Shown here piece after piece: positions 24,715-32,752 of a stretch of DNA of 64,000 nucleotides (positions within the stretch are counted from its first letter, which is position 1; every line of letters starts with the position of its first letter). This DNA comes from Pseudopelobacter sp964542535 (GTDB lineage Bacteria > Desulfobacterota > Desulfuromonadia > Geobacterales > Pseudopelobacteraceae). Where the stretch lies: NCBI GenBank assembly GCA_964542535.1, contig CAZIUE010000007.1:124001-188000 (forward strand), read 5' to 3'. Below the pieces are notes generated by a model. That model saw nothing but the letters and a program-made list of their open reading frames with translations. It had not been told where the DNA came from and made no database searches. The translations under genes and the position numbers were made by a program.

Positions 24715-25089
24715 GTGACTGTACAGGAGGATCGCTGCCCCGGCCGTTGTGTGGCGTCAGGCGGGGCGGCCTCGCGGCCGTGTCGGAATGGTGGCGTGTG
24801 GGGAGAGTGGAAGCGGGGAGCGCGGAACCGCGAAGCGATGTTGCTTCCCATTAAGCGATTGTCATGCAGAGGGGCTTCGTGTATGGTCGCGGGGGTATTA
24901 GGTTGTCAGCGGTCCGTGGTGAAGTTGAGTGAGCGTGCGCCTCGCAGGTGCGGAGGGAAGCCGGGCGTGATAGGGCGCAACCTCCGGTATGATTGGCTGA
25001 TTTTTCATGTTCAAAAGCTAAATGTTCCGTTTGGGATGTTACCGAGATCTGGTCAATAATGAGTTGACATAAGAAGAGGAGAGAAGCCA
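24715..25089. other. gene-free stretch before the AT-rich orphan
   Basis: About 375 bases between the cytochrome terminator and the next gene. An open frame crosses it but has no family features and starts inside the terminator, so I do not call it. Base composition changes along it: G-rich on the left, AT-rich from about 24990, which marks the left border of the low-GC gene. TTGACA occurs at 25065-25070 but lies too close to the gene start for a normal promoter. No repeats that would mark an insertion were found. Confidence 0.5.
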
Positions 25090-25932
25090 GTGCATGAATT
25101 TAAGATTGATGGCCCGGCTTTCAAAGAGGGTTCACCTATTCACATTTCGGTAGCCGCACTTGACAACTTTCAGTCAGTAGTCGACAAAACTTACCTTGTA
25201 CTTGCTGGTTCAAAAAGAATGTCAGCAAAGGACAGGGAAATATTTTACTTAAGAGCGACCAGCTTTCGTCAAGGATCTTTACTTACTAATTTTGAAATTG
25301 TTTTAGCTGGCATTCAGCTTGTGCTTCCTGCCGTTAGCCACTTTGGTCCACAAAATTTTTGGGAGTATACTAAAGACTCTTTTTCATTCTTAAAAAATGT
25401 CTGTTCTGCAGTGCAAAATAATGTAAAACCAGCCTATGAATTCAACAATAAAGGAGATGTTTCTGTTCATATAGGGGACAATCATTACCATTATCACGCA
25501 CCAGTAATTAAAATTGCAGAGATGGCACTGCCAAATTACCAAGAACTGGCGCATTTAATCGACCCATTAAAGGTGAATACAATATTATCAAAACCTGTAA
25601 ACCAAGAAGAAGCTGATATTTATATTGGGCCAAAAGATAAGGGAATGTTTGACATCCCAACCAGATTTGAGCAAGAAACTGTTTCATTGAAGTGTGAAAT
25701 ATATGATTTTAATAAGTATAAAAACAAAGGAAAACTTTCTGTTAAAGCAACAGGACAAGCTGTGCCGCAAGGTGATTTCAATTTTGTTATTTTCGGATCA
25801 CAAGATAATGTTGAATACATATATTCAATGTTAAAGCCACAGGTTGAGTTATATTGCTTGATCGAAATGGAGTCGAACCCGTTTGGTGATGACAGAGTTT
25901 ATAAATTGCACATTACAGGTGTCAAACCGTAA
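25090..25932 (+). CDS. AT-rich orphan protein of unknown function
   Basis: A 280-residue protein read from GTG 25090, with GAGGAG about ten bases upstream. Codon use is strongly A/T-ending, unlike every neighbour, which marks it as recently acquired. The protein has no signal peptide. A mildly hydrophobic stretch lies at about 70-85 (NFEIVLAGIQLVLPAVSHFG), a His-rich stretch near 140 (IGDNHYHYHAPV), and a beta-rich C-terminal half (SLKCEIYDFNKYKN, DFNFVIFGSQDNVEYIYSML, YKLHITGVKP). I do not recognise the family. Lone genes of this kind in accessory regions are often defence or phage-derived cargo, but nothing here proves that. Confidence 0.8.
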   Translation: MHEFKIDGPAFKEGSPIHISVAALDNFQSVVDKTYLVLAGSKRMSAKDREIFYLRATSFRQGSLLTNFEIVLAGIQLVLPAVSHFGPQNFWEYTKDSFSFLKNVCSAVQNNVKPAYEFNNKGDVSVHIGDNHYHYHAPVIKIAEMALPNYQELAHLIDPLKVNTILSKPVNQEEADIYIGPKDKGMFDIPTRFEQETVSLKCEIYDFNKYKNKGKLSVKATGQAVPQGDFNFVIFGSQDNVEYIYSMLKPQVELYCLIEMESNPFGDDRVYKLHITGVKP

Positions 25933-26092
25933 TGCATCTCCGAATGAAGTTGGTGGACTGACCTTGGGCCGGGCCTTGAAGAATTTAAGATGAACCCCAC
26001 CTCCACAACCGGGAGCGAGCACCGAGTATCATGTACATTCCCTTTCCGGCCCGCTCCGCGGCAGCCGGCATCACCAGGAGCCAGAACCTCAC

Positions 26093-26827
26093 ATGGAACA
26101 TCAAACCGGCTGTCTGATCTGCGGCGGCGACCTCATCTATGCGGACCACGCCACCATCGTGACCTGCTGTTACTGCGGCGTCACGGAACCCACGAACATG
26201 TGCTGCGTCAATGACCACTTCGTGTGCGATTCCTGCCACAACGGCAGCGCCAACGACCTGACCGAACGGTACTGCTGCGCCACGGATTCCATCCATCCGC
26301 TGGCCATGGCGCTGACCCTGATGCGCAATCCCGCCTTCAAGATGCACGGCCCGGAGCACCATTTCCTGGTTCCGGCGGTGCTCCTGGCCGCCAGCCTGAA
26401 CGTGGCGGGTGTCGACCGGGAGGTTGCCGCGGAGAAGATCAGGGAGGCCCGTCGGCGGGCCGGGGATGTGAAGGGAGGGTTCTGCGGCTTTCTCGGTGCC
26501 TGCGGCGCCTGCATCGGCGCGGGGATCTTCGTGAGCATCATCACGGGAGCGACGCCGCTTTCCGACAGGGAACGCAGGCTCGCCACCATGATCACGGCCC
26601 AATGCCTCACGACCAGTGCCGACAACGGCGGGCCCCGCTGCTGCAAGCGCGAAGTGATCTGGGCGATCAGGACGGCCGTCGAGTTCACCCGGCGGGAATT
26701 CGGCATACTCCTCCCGGACGAACCGCTTCCCCCCTGCTCCTTCAGCAGCCTGAACCGTGAATGCATCCGGGAGCGGTGCCGGTTCTACGGAATGGATGCG
26801 GTTGATGGAACGACCCTGACGATGTGA
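26093..26827 (+). CDS. DUF5714-like cysteine-rich protein
   Basis: A 244-residue cysteine-rich protein. It opens with a zinc-ribbon-like pair (CLICGGDLIYA; VTCCYCGVTEPTNMCC; HFVCDSCHNGSANDL). A conserved-looking core follows (MHGPEHHFLVPAVLLAASLN; GGFCGFLGACGACIGAGIF; NGGPRCCKREVIWAIRTAV) and a final CSFSSLNRECIRERCRFYG. This matches what I recall of DUF5714 proteins, found in anaerobes and often near radical SAM or metal-related genes; their function is not established. The many Cys and the GEHH-type motif suggest a metal or iron-sulfur site. AGGAG lies 12 bases before ATG 26093. It lies 73 bp before the CHAT gene on the same strand. Confidence 0.75.
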   Translation: MEHQTGCLICGGDLIYADHATIVTCCYCGVTEPTNMCCVNDHFVCDSCHNGSANDLTERYCCATDSIHPLAMALTLMRNPAFKMHGPEHHFLVPAVLLAASLNVAGVDREVAAEKIREARRRAGDVKGGFCGFLGACGACIGAGIFVSIITGATPLSDRERRLATMITAQCLTTSADNGGPRCCKREVIWAIRTAVEFTRREFGILLPDEPLPPCSFSSLNRECIRERCRFYGMDAVDGTTLTM

Positions 26828-26900
26828 TGCCGGAACTATCCTCTCTTCAGCCGGGAGGAGGAAAACCGGTGGCGGCCTCGGATCGTCCGGGACAGGGAGC

Positions 26901-29441
26901 ATGTCAACCATGACGACCTCATTGCGGCAGAACGACCGTTTCGCTGCCCTGGTGGCGGAACTGCAACGGCTCGACCCGGAGCGCGACAATGCGCGGATGC
27001 GGGAGATCCTGGCCGAGGCCGCTGGGCTGGTGGACCGGAAGGCGGAGCCGAAGAAGTGGGCCGCGCTGCGAAGCAGGTACGCCTGGTGCAGCGAGACGGC
27101 GGACCCGGCCGCCGCGGTCCAGGCCTATGGCGAGGCCCTGACCGTGTGGGACCGGGATGCGGACCATGACAGCTGGACGAGTTGTCACGGTGCCCTGGGC
27201 AGTCTGCTGGCACTCGGCGGACCTGGCACCCCCGTTGAGATCGACCAGGCCATCGAACACCTGGAGCTGGCCTTGGCCGATGAGCCCTGGCGGGCCTCGC
27301 TGCTGGCGCTGTTGTACCGTTTTCGCGTGAACGGCGATCCGTACGACAACTGGCGCCGGCGGGTGCGGTACCTGGAACAGGCCCTGGCCGACAATCCCCG
27401 CGACCGGGAGCCGCTGGCCTGGGCCAGGCTCCAGCAGGCCCTGGGGGAGGCCTGGGCCGAGGAGCCGGACGTCGATTTTATCCCGGCGCTGGAGCGGAGC
27501 ATCGGCTGCTACCGGGAGGCCCTGGAGGCCCTGGGGGAGCGGCGGGAGGCGGGGTGGAACGAGTGCCGCATCGGAATCGGCCTGGCCCTGAGCGAGTGCT
27601 GCCTCTTCCGCGGGCCGGAGCGGACAGCCGACAGCCTGGCCGATGCCGAACGATACGCCCGCCAGGCCCTGGCCCGCTGCGACCAGGGGGTGCCGGACGA
27701 CCTGCGGGCCCGGGCCCTGCTGACCCTGGGGAAGTGCCTGATCGTGGGAGAGGCGCGCCCGGACCGGGCTGCCTTTTCCCGGGCCCTGGACCTGTTCGAC
27801 GAGGCCGCGACCCTGATCGATTCCCGGGCCACGCCGGCCCTGATGGCCACCGTGGAATCCCTGCGGGCCAACGTCTGTCTCAAGCGGATCAGCGGGGGTG
27901 AGCGCGGCCTGGCCCCACGGCTGTGCGGCCATGTGGATGCGGCCCTGGAGCTGCTGTCTGCCCCCGAACAGCTGCGGGACCGGCGGAGTCTGCTGCAGGT
28001 GGCCGGCGAGGGGCTGCTGGCCGAGGGGGAGTTCGCCGGGGCGGCCGATTACCTGGAGCGGGCCGTAGGGGCGGCGGATGCGGCACTGGCGCGGGCCGAC
28101 AGCGTTGCCGGCCGCATGGAGCGGATCTGGGAGTTCCGCGACTCATCGGCTCTGTTGGCCCATTGCCTGCTGCGCCTGGGGAAGACGGAACAGGCCCTGG
28201 CGGAACTGGACCGGGGCAAGGGACGCTTCTGGCAGGATGAGGAACGCTCCTGGAACATGGCCGATCTCCGCGCCCTGGCGCCGGCCGGGGGGGCGCTCCT
28301 GTTCCCCGACTTCGCCGCCGACCAGGGGGGGGTGGTCGTGGTGACCTCCGACGGCTGCGAGCAGCTCTGGCTTCCGGACTTTGGCCAGGCGCGCCTGATG
28401 GAGTTGCAGCGCGGCGGCCGCGATGCCGCCGAACTGGGAGGGTGGCTCAGGGACTATGCCCTGCGCAACTCCCGGCACCTGGACTGGCGCCGGACCATCG
28501 ACCGGGTCGCCGGCGAGCTCTGGACGGCGATCTGGGAACCGTTGCTGCCCTGCCTGGCCGGGCTGGGGGTGGCTCCCGGCGCGGAACTGGTCTGGTTTCC
28601 CCAGGGAGGGAGCGGTCTGTTTCCCCTGCATGCCGCCTGGCACCCTGATGGGGACGGCCGGCGCTGGCTGCTGGACGAGTACACCCTGCGCTACGCCCCT
28701 TCCGTTTCCTCGCTGTTGCCGGCAACGGCCGCCCCTGTCGCGCCCCCTGTCGCGCCCCTGCTGGTGGTCAACCCCACCCTGGACCTTCCCTTCAGCGAGC
28801 TGGAATGCGCCTGGGTGCGGCGCTACCTGGGGGAGACAGGGCAACGGCTGCATGGCGGGGAAGCCTCGGCCTCGGCCGTGATCCAGGGACTGGCCGGGAG
28901 CGACCTGGTGCATTTCTCCTCCCATGCCCTGTTCGATCTCGACCGCCCCCTGCACTCCGCCCTGCTCATGGCCGGCAACGACCGCCTGACCATCGAGCAG
29001 CTGCTGCCGGTGCTGCGGCGTCACCCCCGGCGCCTGGCGATCCTGTCCGCCTGCGAGACCGCCCTGACCCGATCCACGGTCACCCCTGACGAGTCTCTCG
29101 GTTTTCCCGCCGCCCTGCTTCACAACGGCACCGGGAGCGTGCTGGCGACCCTCTGGCCGGTGGATGACGCAGCCTCGGCACTACTGGTCGGCAGGTTCTA
29201 TGGGGAGTGGCTCGCTGAGGGGGCTGCACCGGCCCTGGCCCTGCGCCGAGCCCAGAACTGGCTGCGCCGGGTCAGGGTTGATGAGCTCATGGAACTGCTG
29301 CGCGGGCTCAGGGACGAACCGGCGCCGGTGGGTCCGATGGCGGCCCGCTGCCGCACCTTGCTGCGCGGCCTGCCGCCCGACCATTGCCCCTGCGCCGAGC
29401 CCTGGTTCTGGGCCGCGTTCACCGTTTCCGGAAAGGAGTGA
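26901..29441 (+). CDS. TPR-CHAT caspase-like protease
   Basis: An 846-residue cytoplasmic protein. Residues 1-450 are helical and TPR-like (AWCSETADPAAAVQAYGEAL; IGCYREALEALGERREAGW; HCLLRLGKTEQALAELDRGK). The C-terminal 350 residues form a CHAT domain with its hallmark dyad: His675 in DLVHFSSHALF and Cys718 in AILSACETAL, plus DESLGFPAALLHNGTGSVLATLWPVDD. CHAT proteases are caspase relatives that cut a dedicated partner after the TPR part senses a trigger, as in the CRISPR-linked TPR-CHAT and gasdermin operons. AGGGAG lies only one base before ATG 26901 but ten before ATG 26910, so the true start may be nine bases later. The hydrolase gene follows after four bases, making it the natural partner or substrate. 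Confidence 0.9.
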   Translation: MSTMTTSLRQNDRFAALVAELQRLDPERDNARMREILAEAAGLVDRKAEPKKWAALRSRYAWCSETADPAAAVQAYGEALTVWDRDADHDSWTSCHGALGSLLALGGPGTPVEIDQAIEHLELALADEPWRASLLALLYRFRVNGDPYDNWRRRVRYLEQALADNPRDREPLAWARLQQALGEAWAEEPDVDFIPALERSIGCYREALEALGERREAGWNECRIGIGLALSECCLFRGPERTADSLADAERYARQALARCDQGVPDDLRARALLTLGKCLIVGEARPDRAAFSRALDLFDEAATLIDSRATPALMATVESLRANVCLKRISGGERGLAPRLCGHVDAALELLSAPEQLRDRRSLLQVAGEGLLAEGEFAGAADYLERAVGAADAALARADSVAGRMERIWEFRDSSALLAHCLLRLGKTEQALAELDRGKGRFWQDEERSWNMADLRALAPAGGALLFPDFAADQGGVVVVTSDGCEQLWLPDFGQARLMELQRGGRDAAELGGWLRDYALRNSRHLDWRRTIDRVAGELWTAIWEPLLPCLAGLGVAPGAELVWFPQGGSGLFPLHAAWHPDGDGRRWLLDEYTLRYAPSVSSLLPATAAPVAPPVAPLLVVNPTLDLPFSELECAWVRRYLGETGQRLHGGEASASAVIQGLAGSDLVHFSSHALFDLDRPLHSALLMAGNDRLTIEQLLPVLRRHPRRLAILSACETALTRSTVTPDESLGFPAALLHNGTGSVLATLWPVDDAASALLVGRFYGEWLAEGAAPALALRRAQNWLRRVRVDELMELLRGLRDEPAPVGPMAARCRTLLRGLPPDHCPCAEPWFWAAFTVSGKE

Positions 29442-29445
29442 GACC

Positions 29446-30780
29446 ATGGTCGAACGGATACAGCAGCTGGCGGTGCTCGACATGCTCCTGGCGAACTGGA
29501 GCACGATCCTGGTGCGACTGGGACCGACCACACCGGCGCTGGCCGGCGAGCTGGCCCGGTTCGCCGCGCGCCTGGAACGGGCCGATGACGCGGACCGGCT
29601 CGCCCCCCTTGTCGATGACCTGCTGGACCTGGTGCAGGATACGGCGGCGGGGGAGTACGTGAGCCAGCTCATCCGGCGCGCCACCCTGGGGACGGAAAGT
29701 GTCGTCCAGACCCGTGACGCCCTGTCGGCCGCTCCGGTGGAGCAGGGGGAACTGGCAGCGGCATGGGAGAATAACCTCTGCGCGGGGCGGGAGTTCGGTC
29801 GCGTTCTGGCCGCCACCACCGAGCAGGGAGTGGTGCCGCTGTACTTCGTCACCAACCGCGCGCCCGTGACGCCGGATCAGGGGTTTTTCGGCGTCCGGGA
29901 GGGGGAGGGGATCAGTTGCGGCCTGGCCCGGGTGACGATCCCGGTGGCGGCGCACCGCATGGGACAGGTGGAACGCCCCGCCTGGTGGCGTCCCCTGGCC
30001 GATCCCCACGACAGCCGCCGCTATGTGGTGGTGGGAGACGTCGAACAGCTCACTCCCGAATCCTTTCACCACCGCCTGGGGCGGGATGCAGGGATGGACG
30101 ACCTTGTGCTCTTCCTCCACGGCTATAACGTCACCTTCGAGGAGGCGGCCCAGCGGGCCGCGCAACTGGCCTACGACCTGCGGATCCGCGGCAGGCTGCT
30201 GCTTTTCAGCTGGCCCTCCCTGGGAGCGCTGGCCTGGTATCTGGCCGACGAGGAGCGGGCCGCGCTTTCCGCCGCACCGCTCCATGCCCTGCTGCGGCTT
30301 CTGGCCGACGGTCCCTGGGGGCGGGTGCACCTGCTGGCCCACAGCATGGGAAACCGGGTGCTCCTCTCCGGCCTGGCGGACCGCCCCTGGCCCAACGACA
30401 AGCTGAGCCAGATCGTTCTGGTGGCCGCCGATCTGCCGGTCAGTCTCTTCCGGCAGAAGTTTCCCCTGATCCGCAACCGGGGCGACCGCTACACCTCCTA
30501 CGTCTCCCACCGCGACCGGGCCCTGTGGCTCTCCAGTCTGCTGCACCGGATCGAACGGGTGGGTATCAGCCGTGGTGGGGAACCCTTTGTCGCCGAGGGG
30601 CTGGAGACCATCGATGCCAGCGCCGTGGACACCGGCCTGCTGGGCCTGGGACACAGCTACTTCGGCGACGAGCGGAGCGTGCTGAGCGATCTCGGCTACC
30701 TCCTGCGCGAGGGGCTGCCGGCCGGGCGGCGCGGTTTTGCCCGGGACGAGGAGAGGGGGTACTGGTATTTTCCACGATGA
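29446..30780 (+). CDS. alpha/beta hydrolase (DUF900-type esterase/lipase), partner of the CHAT protease
   Basis: A 444-residue protein. AAAGGAG lies eight bases before ATG 29446. Residues 1-110 are a helical N-terminal domain (LDMLLANWSTILVRLG; FAARLERADDADRLAPLVDD). Next come YFVTNRAP, an oxyanion-type LVLFLHGYNVTFEEAAQRA (His225) and the nucleophile elbow LLAHSMGNRVLL (Ser300). Likely triad partners are Asp329 (VAADLPVSLF) and His403 (GLGHSYFGDE). All these are DUF900 features. No signal peptide is seen, unlike many family members, so it probably acts in the cytoplasm on an ester, possibly lipid. The extra N-terminal domain and tight coupling to a protease gene suggest it could be a zymogen; this is inference. 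Confidence 0.87.
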   Translation: MVERIQQLAVLDMLLANWSTILVRLGPTTPALAGELARFAARLERADDADRLAPLVDDLLDLVQDTAAGEYVSQLIRRATLGTESVVQTRDALSAAPVEQGELAAAWENNLCAGREFGRVLAATTEQGVVPLYFVTNRAPVTPDQGFFGVREGEGISCGLARVTIPVAAHRMGQVERPAWWRPLADPHDSRRYVVVGDVEQLTPESFHHRLGRDAGMDDLVLFLHGYNVTFEEAAQRAAQLAYDLRIRGRLLLFSWPSLGALAWYLADEERAALSAAPLHALLRLLADGPWGRVHLLAHSMGNRVLLSGLADRPWPNDKLSQIVLVAADLPVSLFRQKFPLIRNRGDRYTSYVSHRDRALWLSSLLHRIERVGISRGGEPFVAEGLETIDASAVDTGLLGLGHSYFGDERSVLSDLGYLLREGLPAGRRGFARDEERGYWYFPR

Positions 30781-30822
30781 TCACAGCTCGCCGGAGCGGC
30801 GGATGACGGACCGGAGGCCATC

Positions 30823-32178
30823 ATGGTGAGACGCCGCGCCACGTTCCAGGTCGGCAGCCGGTGGTTCGCGGTTGCCGCAGCGCTGGCGGCCTTCGTGCTC
30901 GTGGTCTCTCTCGGCGAAGTCCTGCTCCGTGCCCGGTGGCGGGAAGCCCATGATCAGCGTCGGGTGGAGATGACGTCCTACGCGGCCATGCTGCGGGCGC
31001 GGGTGGAGCGGGAACTGAATTCGCTGCTCTACCTCAACAGCGGCCTGGGGAGCTATCTGGTCGTGCGCGGTGCGCGTCTCCAGCGGGAGGAGATCGATGA
31101 CATGCTCGCCGTCCTGTACCGGGGGACCCGCCATGTGCGTAATTTCGGCATCGCCGTGGGCTATCGCCTGACCTATATCTACCCGGTGCGGGGGAACGAG
31201 AAGGCGCTCGGCGTCGATTACCGGAGCCTGCCGCAGCAGTGGCCGGTCATTCGGCGTATCGTCGTCAGCGGCACACCGGCGCTGGCAGGACCGGTGCATC
31301 TGGTGCAGGGGGGAAGCGGCCTGGTCTACCGTGTCCCCCTGTTCCGCGACGGGAGCTACTGGGGCCTGCTGTCGACGGTCATCGACGCGGATTCGCTGTT
31401 CAGGAGCGTGTTCGAGGAGTCACGGGACGGCCGCTTCGCGTACGCGCTGCGGGGGAGGGACGGCCAGGGGAAGAGGGGGGAGGGGATTCTCGGCGATCTG
31501 ACCCTGTTCGCCCGGCCCGATGCCGTGCTTCAGGAGATCGATATCCCCGGCGGCCGCTGGGTGATTGCCGTGGCGCCGCGCCGGGGGGGCGACCGCCCCC
31601 GTCCCGGCCTGGAGCGGTTCGTCATCTGCGCTGCCGCCGGTCTGCTGGCCTGGATGCTCTACGCCCTGATCCGCAGCCGTTCCGAACTGGCGCGCCTGGT
31701 GATGTTCGACTCCCTCACCGGGCTGCCCAACCGGCGCCTCCTCACGGACCGGGCGCGCGTCGCATTCGCCCGCCAGCACCGTCGGCCGGACCAGGCCTGC
31801 GCGCTCCTGTTGCTGGACCTGGACGGTTTCAAGGAGATCAACGACCGCTACGGGCACAATGCCGGCGACGCCGTGTTGCGGGAGACCGCGCACCGCTGCC
31901 GGGGGGTGGTGCGCGCCGAAGACACCGTTGCCCGCTGGGGAGGGGACGAATTCGTCGTGCTGATGGAAGCTGTTTCCGAGGAGACGGTGGAAACGCTCGT
32001 AACCCGGCTGCGCGAAGTTCTTGAGGCGCCGATCTCTTTCAGCGGACAGGTACTGACGGTGGGCGTTTCCGTGGGGGTCGTGCTGCACCACGAGGGGGAC
32101 GCCGGCCTGGACGACATCATCGGGATGGCCGACCAGCGCATGTACCGCGACAAGTCGCGGCGCAGGTTGGGCGGCTGA
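30823..32178 (+). CDS. membrane CHASE-GGDEF diguanylate cyclase
   Basis: A 451-residue membrane protein. A first helix (WFAVAAALAAFVLVVSLGEV, about 14-34) and a second (FVICAAAGLLAWMLYALI, about 266-284) flank a periplasmic CHASE domain (SGLGSYLVVRGARL; NFGIAVGYRLTYIYPV; ALAGPVHLVQGGSGL), a ligand-sensing fold. The cytoplasmic GGDEF domain has FDSLTGLPNRRLLTDRA, LLDLDGFKEINDRYGHN and an intact RWGGDEFVVLM signature. RAED at the position of the inhibitory RxxD motif predicts product inhibition. It would make cyclic di-GMP in response to an unknown periplasmic signal. GGAGG lies six bases before ATG 30823. It follows the hydrolase gene by 42 bp on the same strand but need not share its function. 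Confidence 0.9.
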   Translation: MVRRRATFQVGSRWFAVAAALAAFVLVVSLGEVLLRARWREAHDQRRVEMTSYAAMLRARVERELNSLLYLNSGLGSYLVVRGARLQREEIDDMLAVLYRGTRHVRNFGIAVGYRLTYIYPVRGNEKALGVDYRSLPQQWPVIRRIVVSGTPALAGPVHLVQGGSGLVYRVPLFRDGSYWGLLSTVIDADSLFRSVFEESRDGRFAYALRGRDGQGKRGEGILGDLTLFARPDAVLQEIDIPGGRWVIAVAPRRGGDRPRPGLERFVICAAAGLLAWMLYALIRSRSELARLVMFDSLTGLPNRRLLTDRARVAFARQHRRPDQACALLLLDLDGFKEINDRYGHNAGDAVLRETAHRCRGVVRAEDTVARWGGDEFVVLMEAVSEETVETLVTRLREVLEAPISFSGQVLTVGVSVGVVLHHEGDAGLDDIIGMADQRMYRDKSRRRLGG

Positions 32179-32368
32179 AGGGGAACTCCTGCACGCAGCT
32201 CCTTGCTTGCCGCTGTTCCTGGACTATGATTGTGTGAGTCGTCCAGCCTGGGTGTGCCGTCGGTTGTGCGCTGCCTGATTCGCGCGCAGCGGTTCATGCG
32301 GGCTGTTGCCGGCAGGCCTCCGTGCAGGCCCGACGTGACGGCATGACAGCGAAACGGGGAGGAAGCCC

Positions 32369-32743
32369 ATGGCGGAAATCTATTTCACCCGGGAACACGA
32401 GTGGATCAGGCTGGAGGAGGGAATGGGGGTGGTGGGCATCAGCGGTCATGCCGCCCATGAACTGGGGGACATCACCTTCGTGGAATTGCCCCGGGTCGGT
32501 ACGCGAGTCGTCCAGTTCGGGCTCCTGGGGAGCATCGAGTCGGTCAAGGCCGCCAGCGACATCTTCGCCCCGGTCTCCGGCACCGTGGTCCGGGTCAACC
32601 AGGCCCTGGAGGAGATGCCGGAGCTGGTGAACACAAGCCCCCAGGGGGAGGGGTGGCTGGCCCGCCTGAAGCTGGATGAACCGGCTGAGCTGGAGAAGCT
32701 GATGACGGAGGATCAGTACGCCGACTACCTGAACAGCCTGTAG
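32369..32743 (+). CDS. gcvH: glycine cleavage system H protein
   Basis: A 124-residue lipoyl carrier that shuttles the aminomethyl group between the P and T proteins. The lipoylated lysine is Lys60 in GSIESVKAASDIFAP. Other family features are HEWIRLEEGMGVVGISGHA, LGDITFVELPRVG and the closing DQYADYLNSL. GGGGAGGA precedes ATG 32369. It heads the gcvH-gcvPA-gcvPB group, nine bases before gcvPA. In the 190 bases upstream I see no glycine riboswitch or clear promoter. Confidence 0.95.
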   Translation: MAEIYFTREHEWIRLEEGMGVVGISGHAAHELGDITFVELPRVGTRVVQFGLLGSIESVKAASDIFAPVSGTVVRVNQALEEMPELVNTSPQGEGWLARLKLDEPAELEKLMTEDQYADYLNSL

Positions 32744-32752
32744 GAGCGCGCC

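Noticed and set aside
24900..25010. Possible group II intron remnant (GTGCGCC-like string)
   Set aside because: No domain V/VI or reverse transcriptase sequence could be found; a short chance match.
24715..25059. Open frame after the octaheme cytochrome
   Set aside because: Begins inside a strong terminator, has no ribosome binding site and no recognisable domain.
32179..32368. Glycine riboswitch before gcvH, or before gcvT at 21789-22015
   Set aside because: Neither region contains the conserved glycine aptamer core; only a simple hairpin is seen before gcvT.
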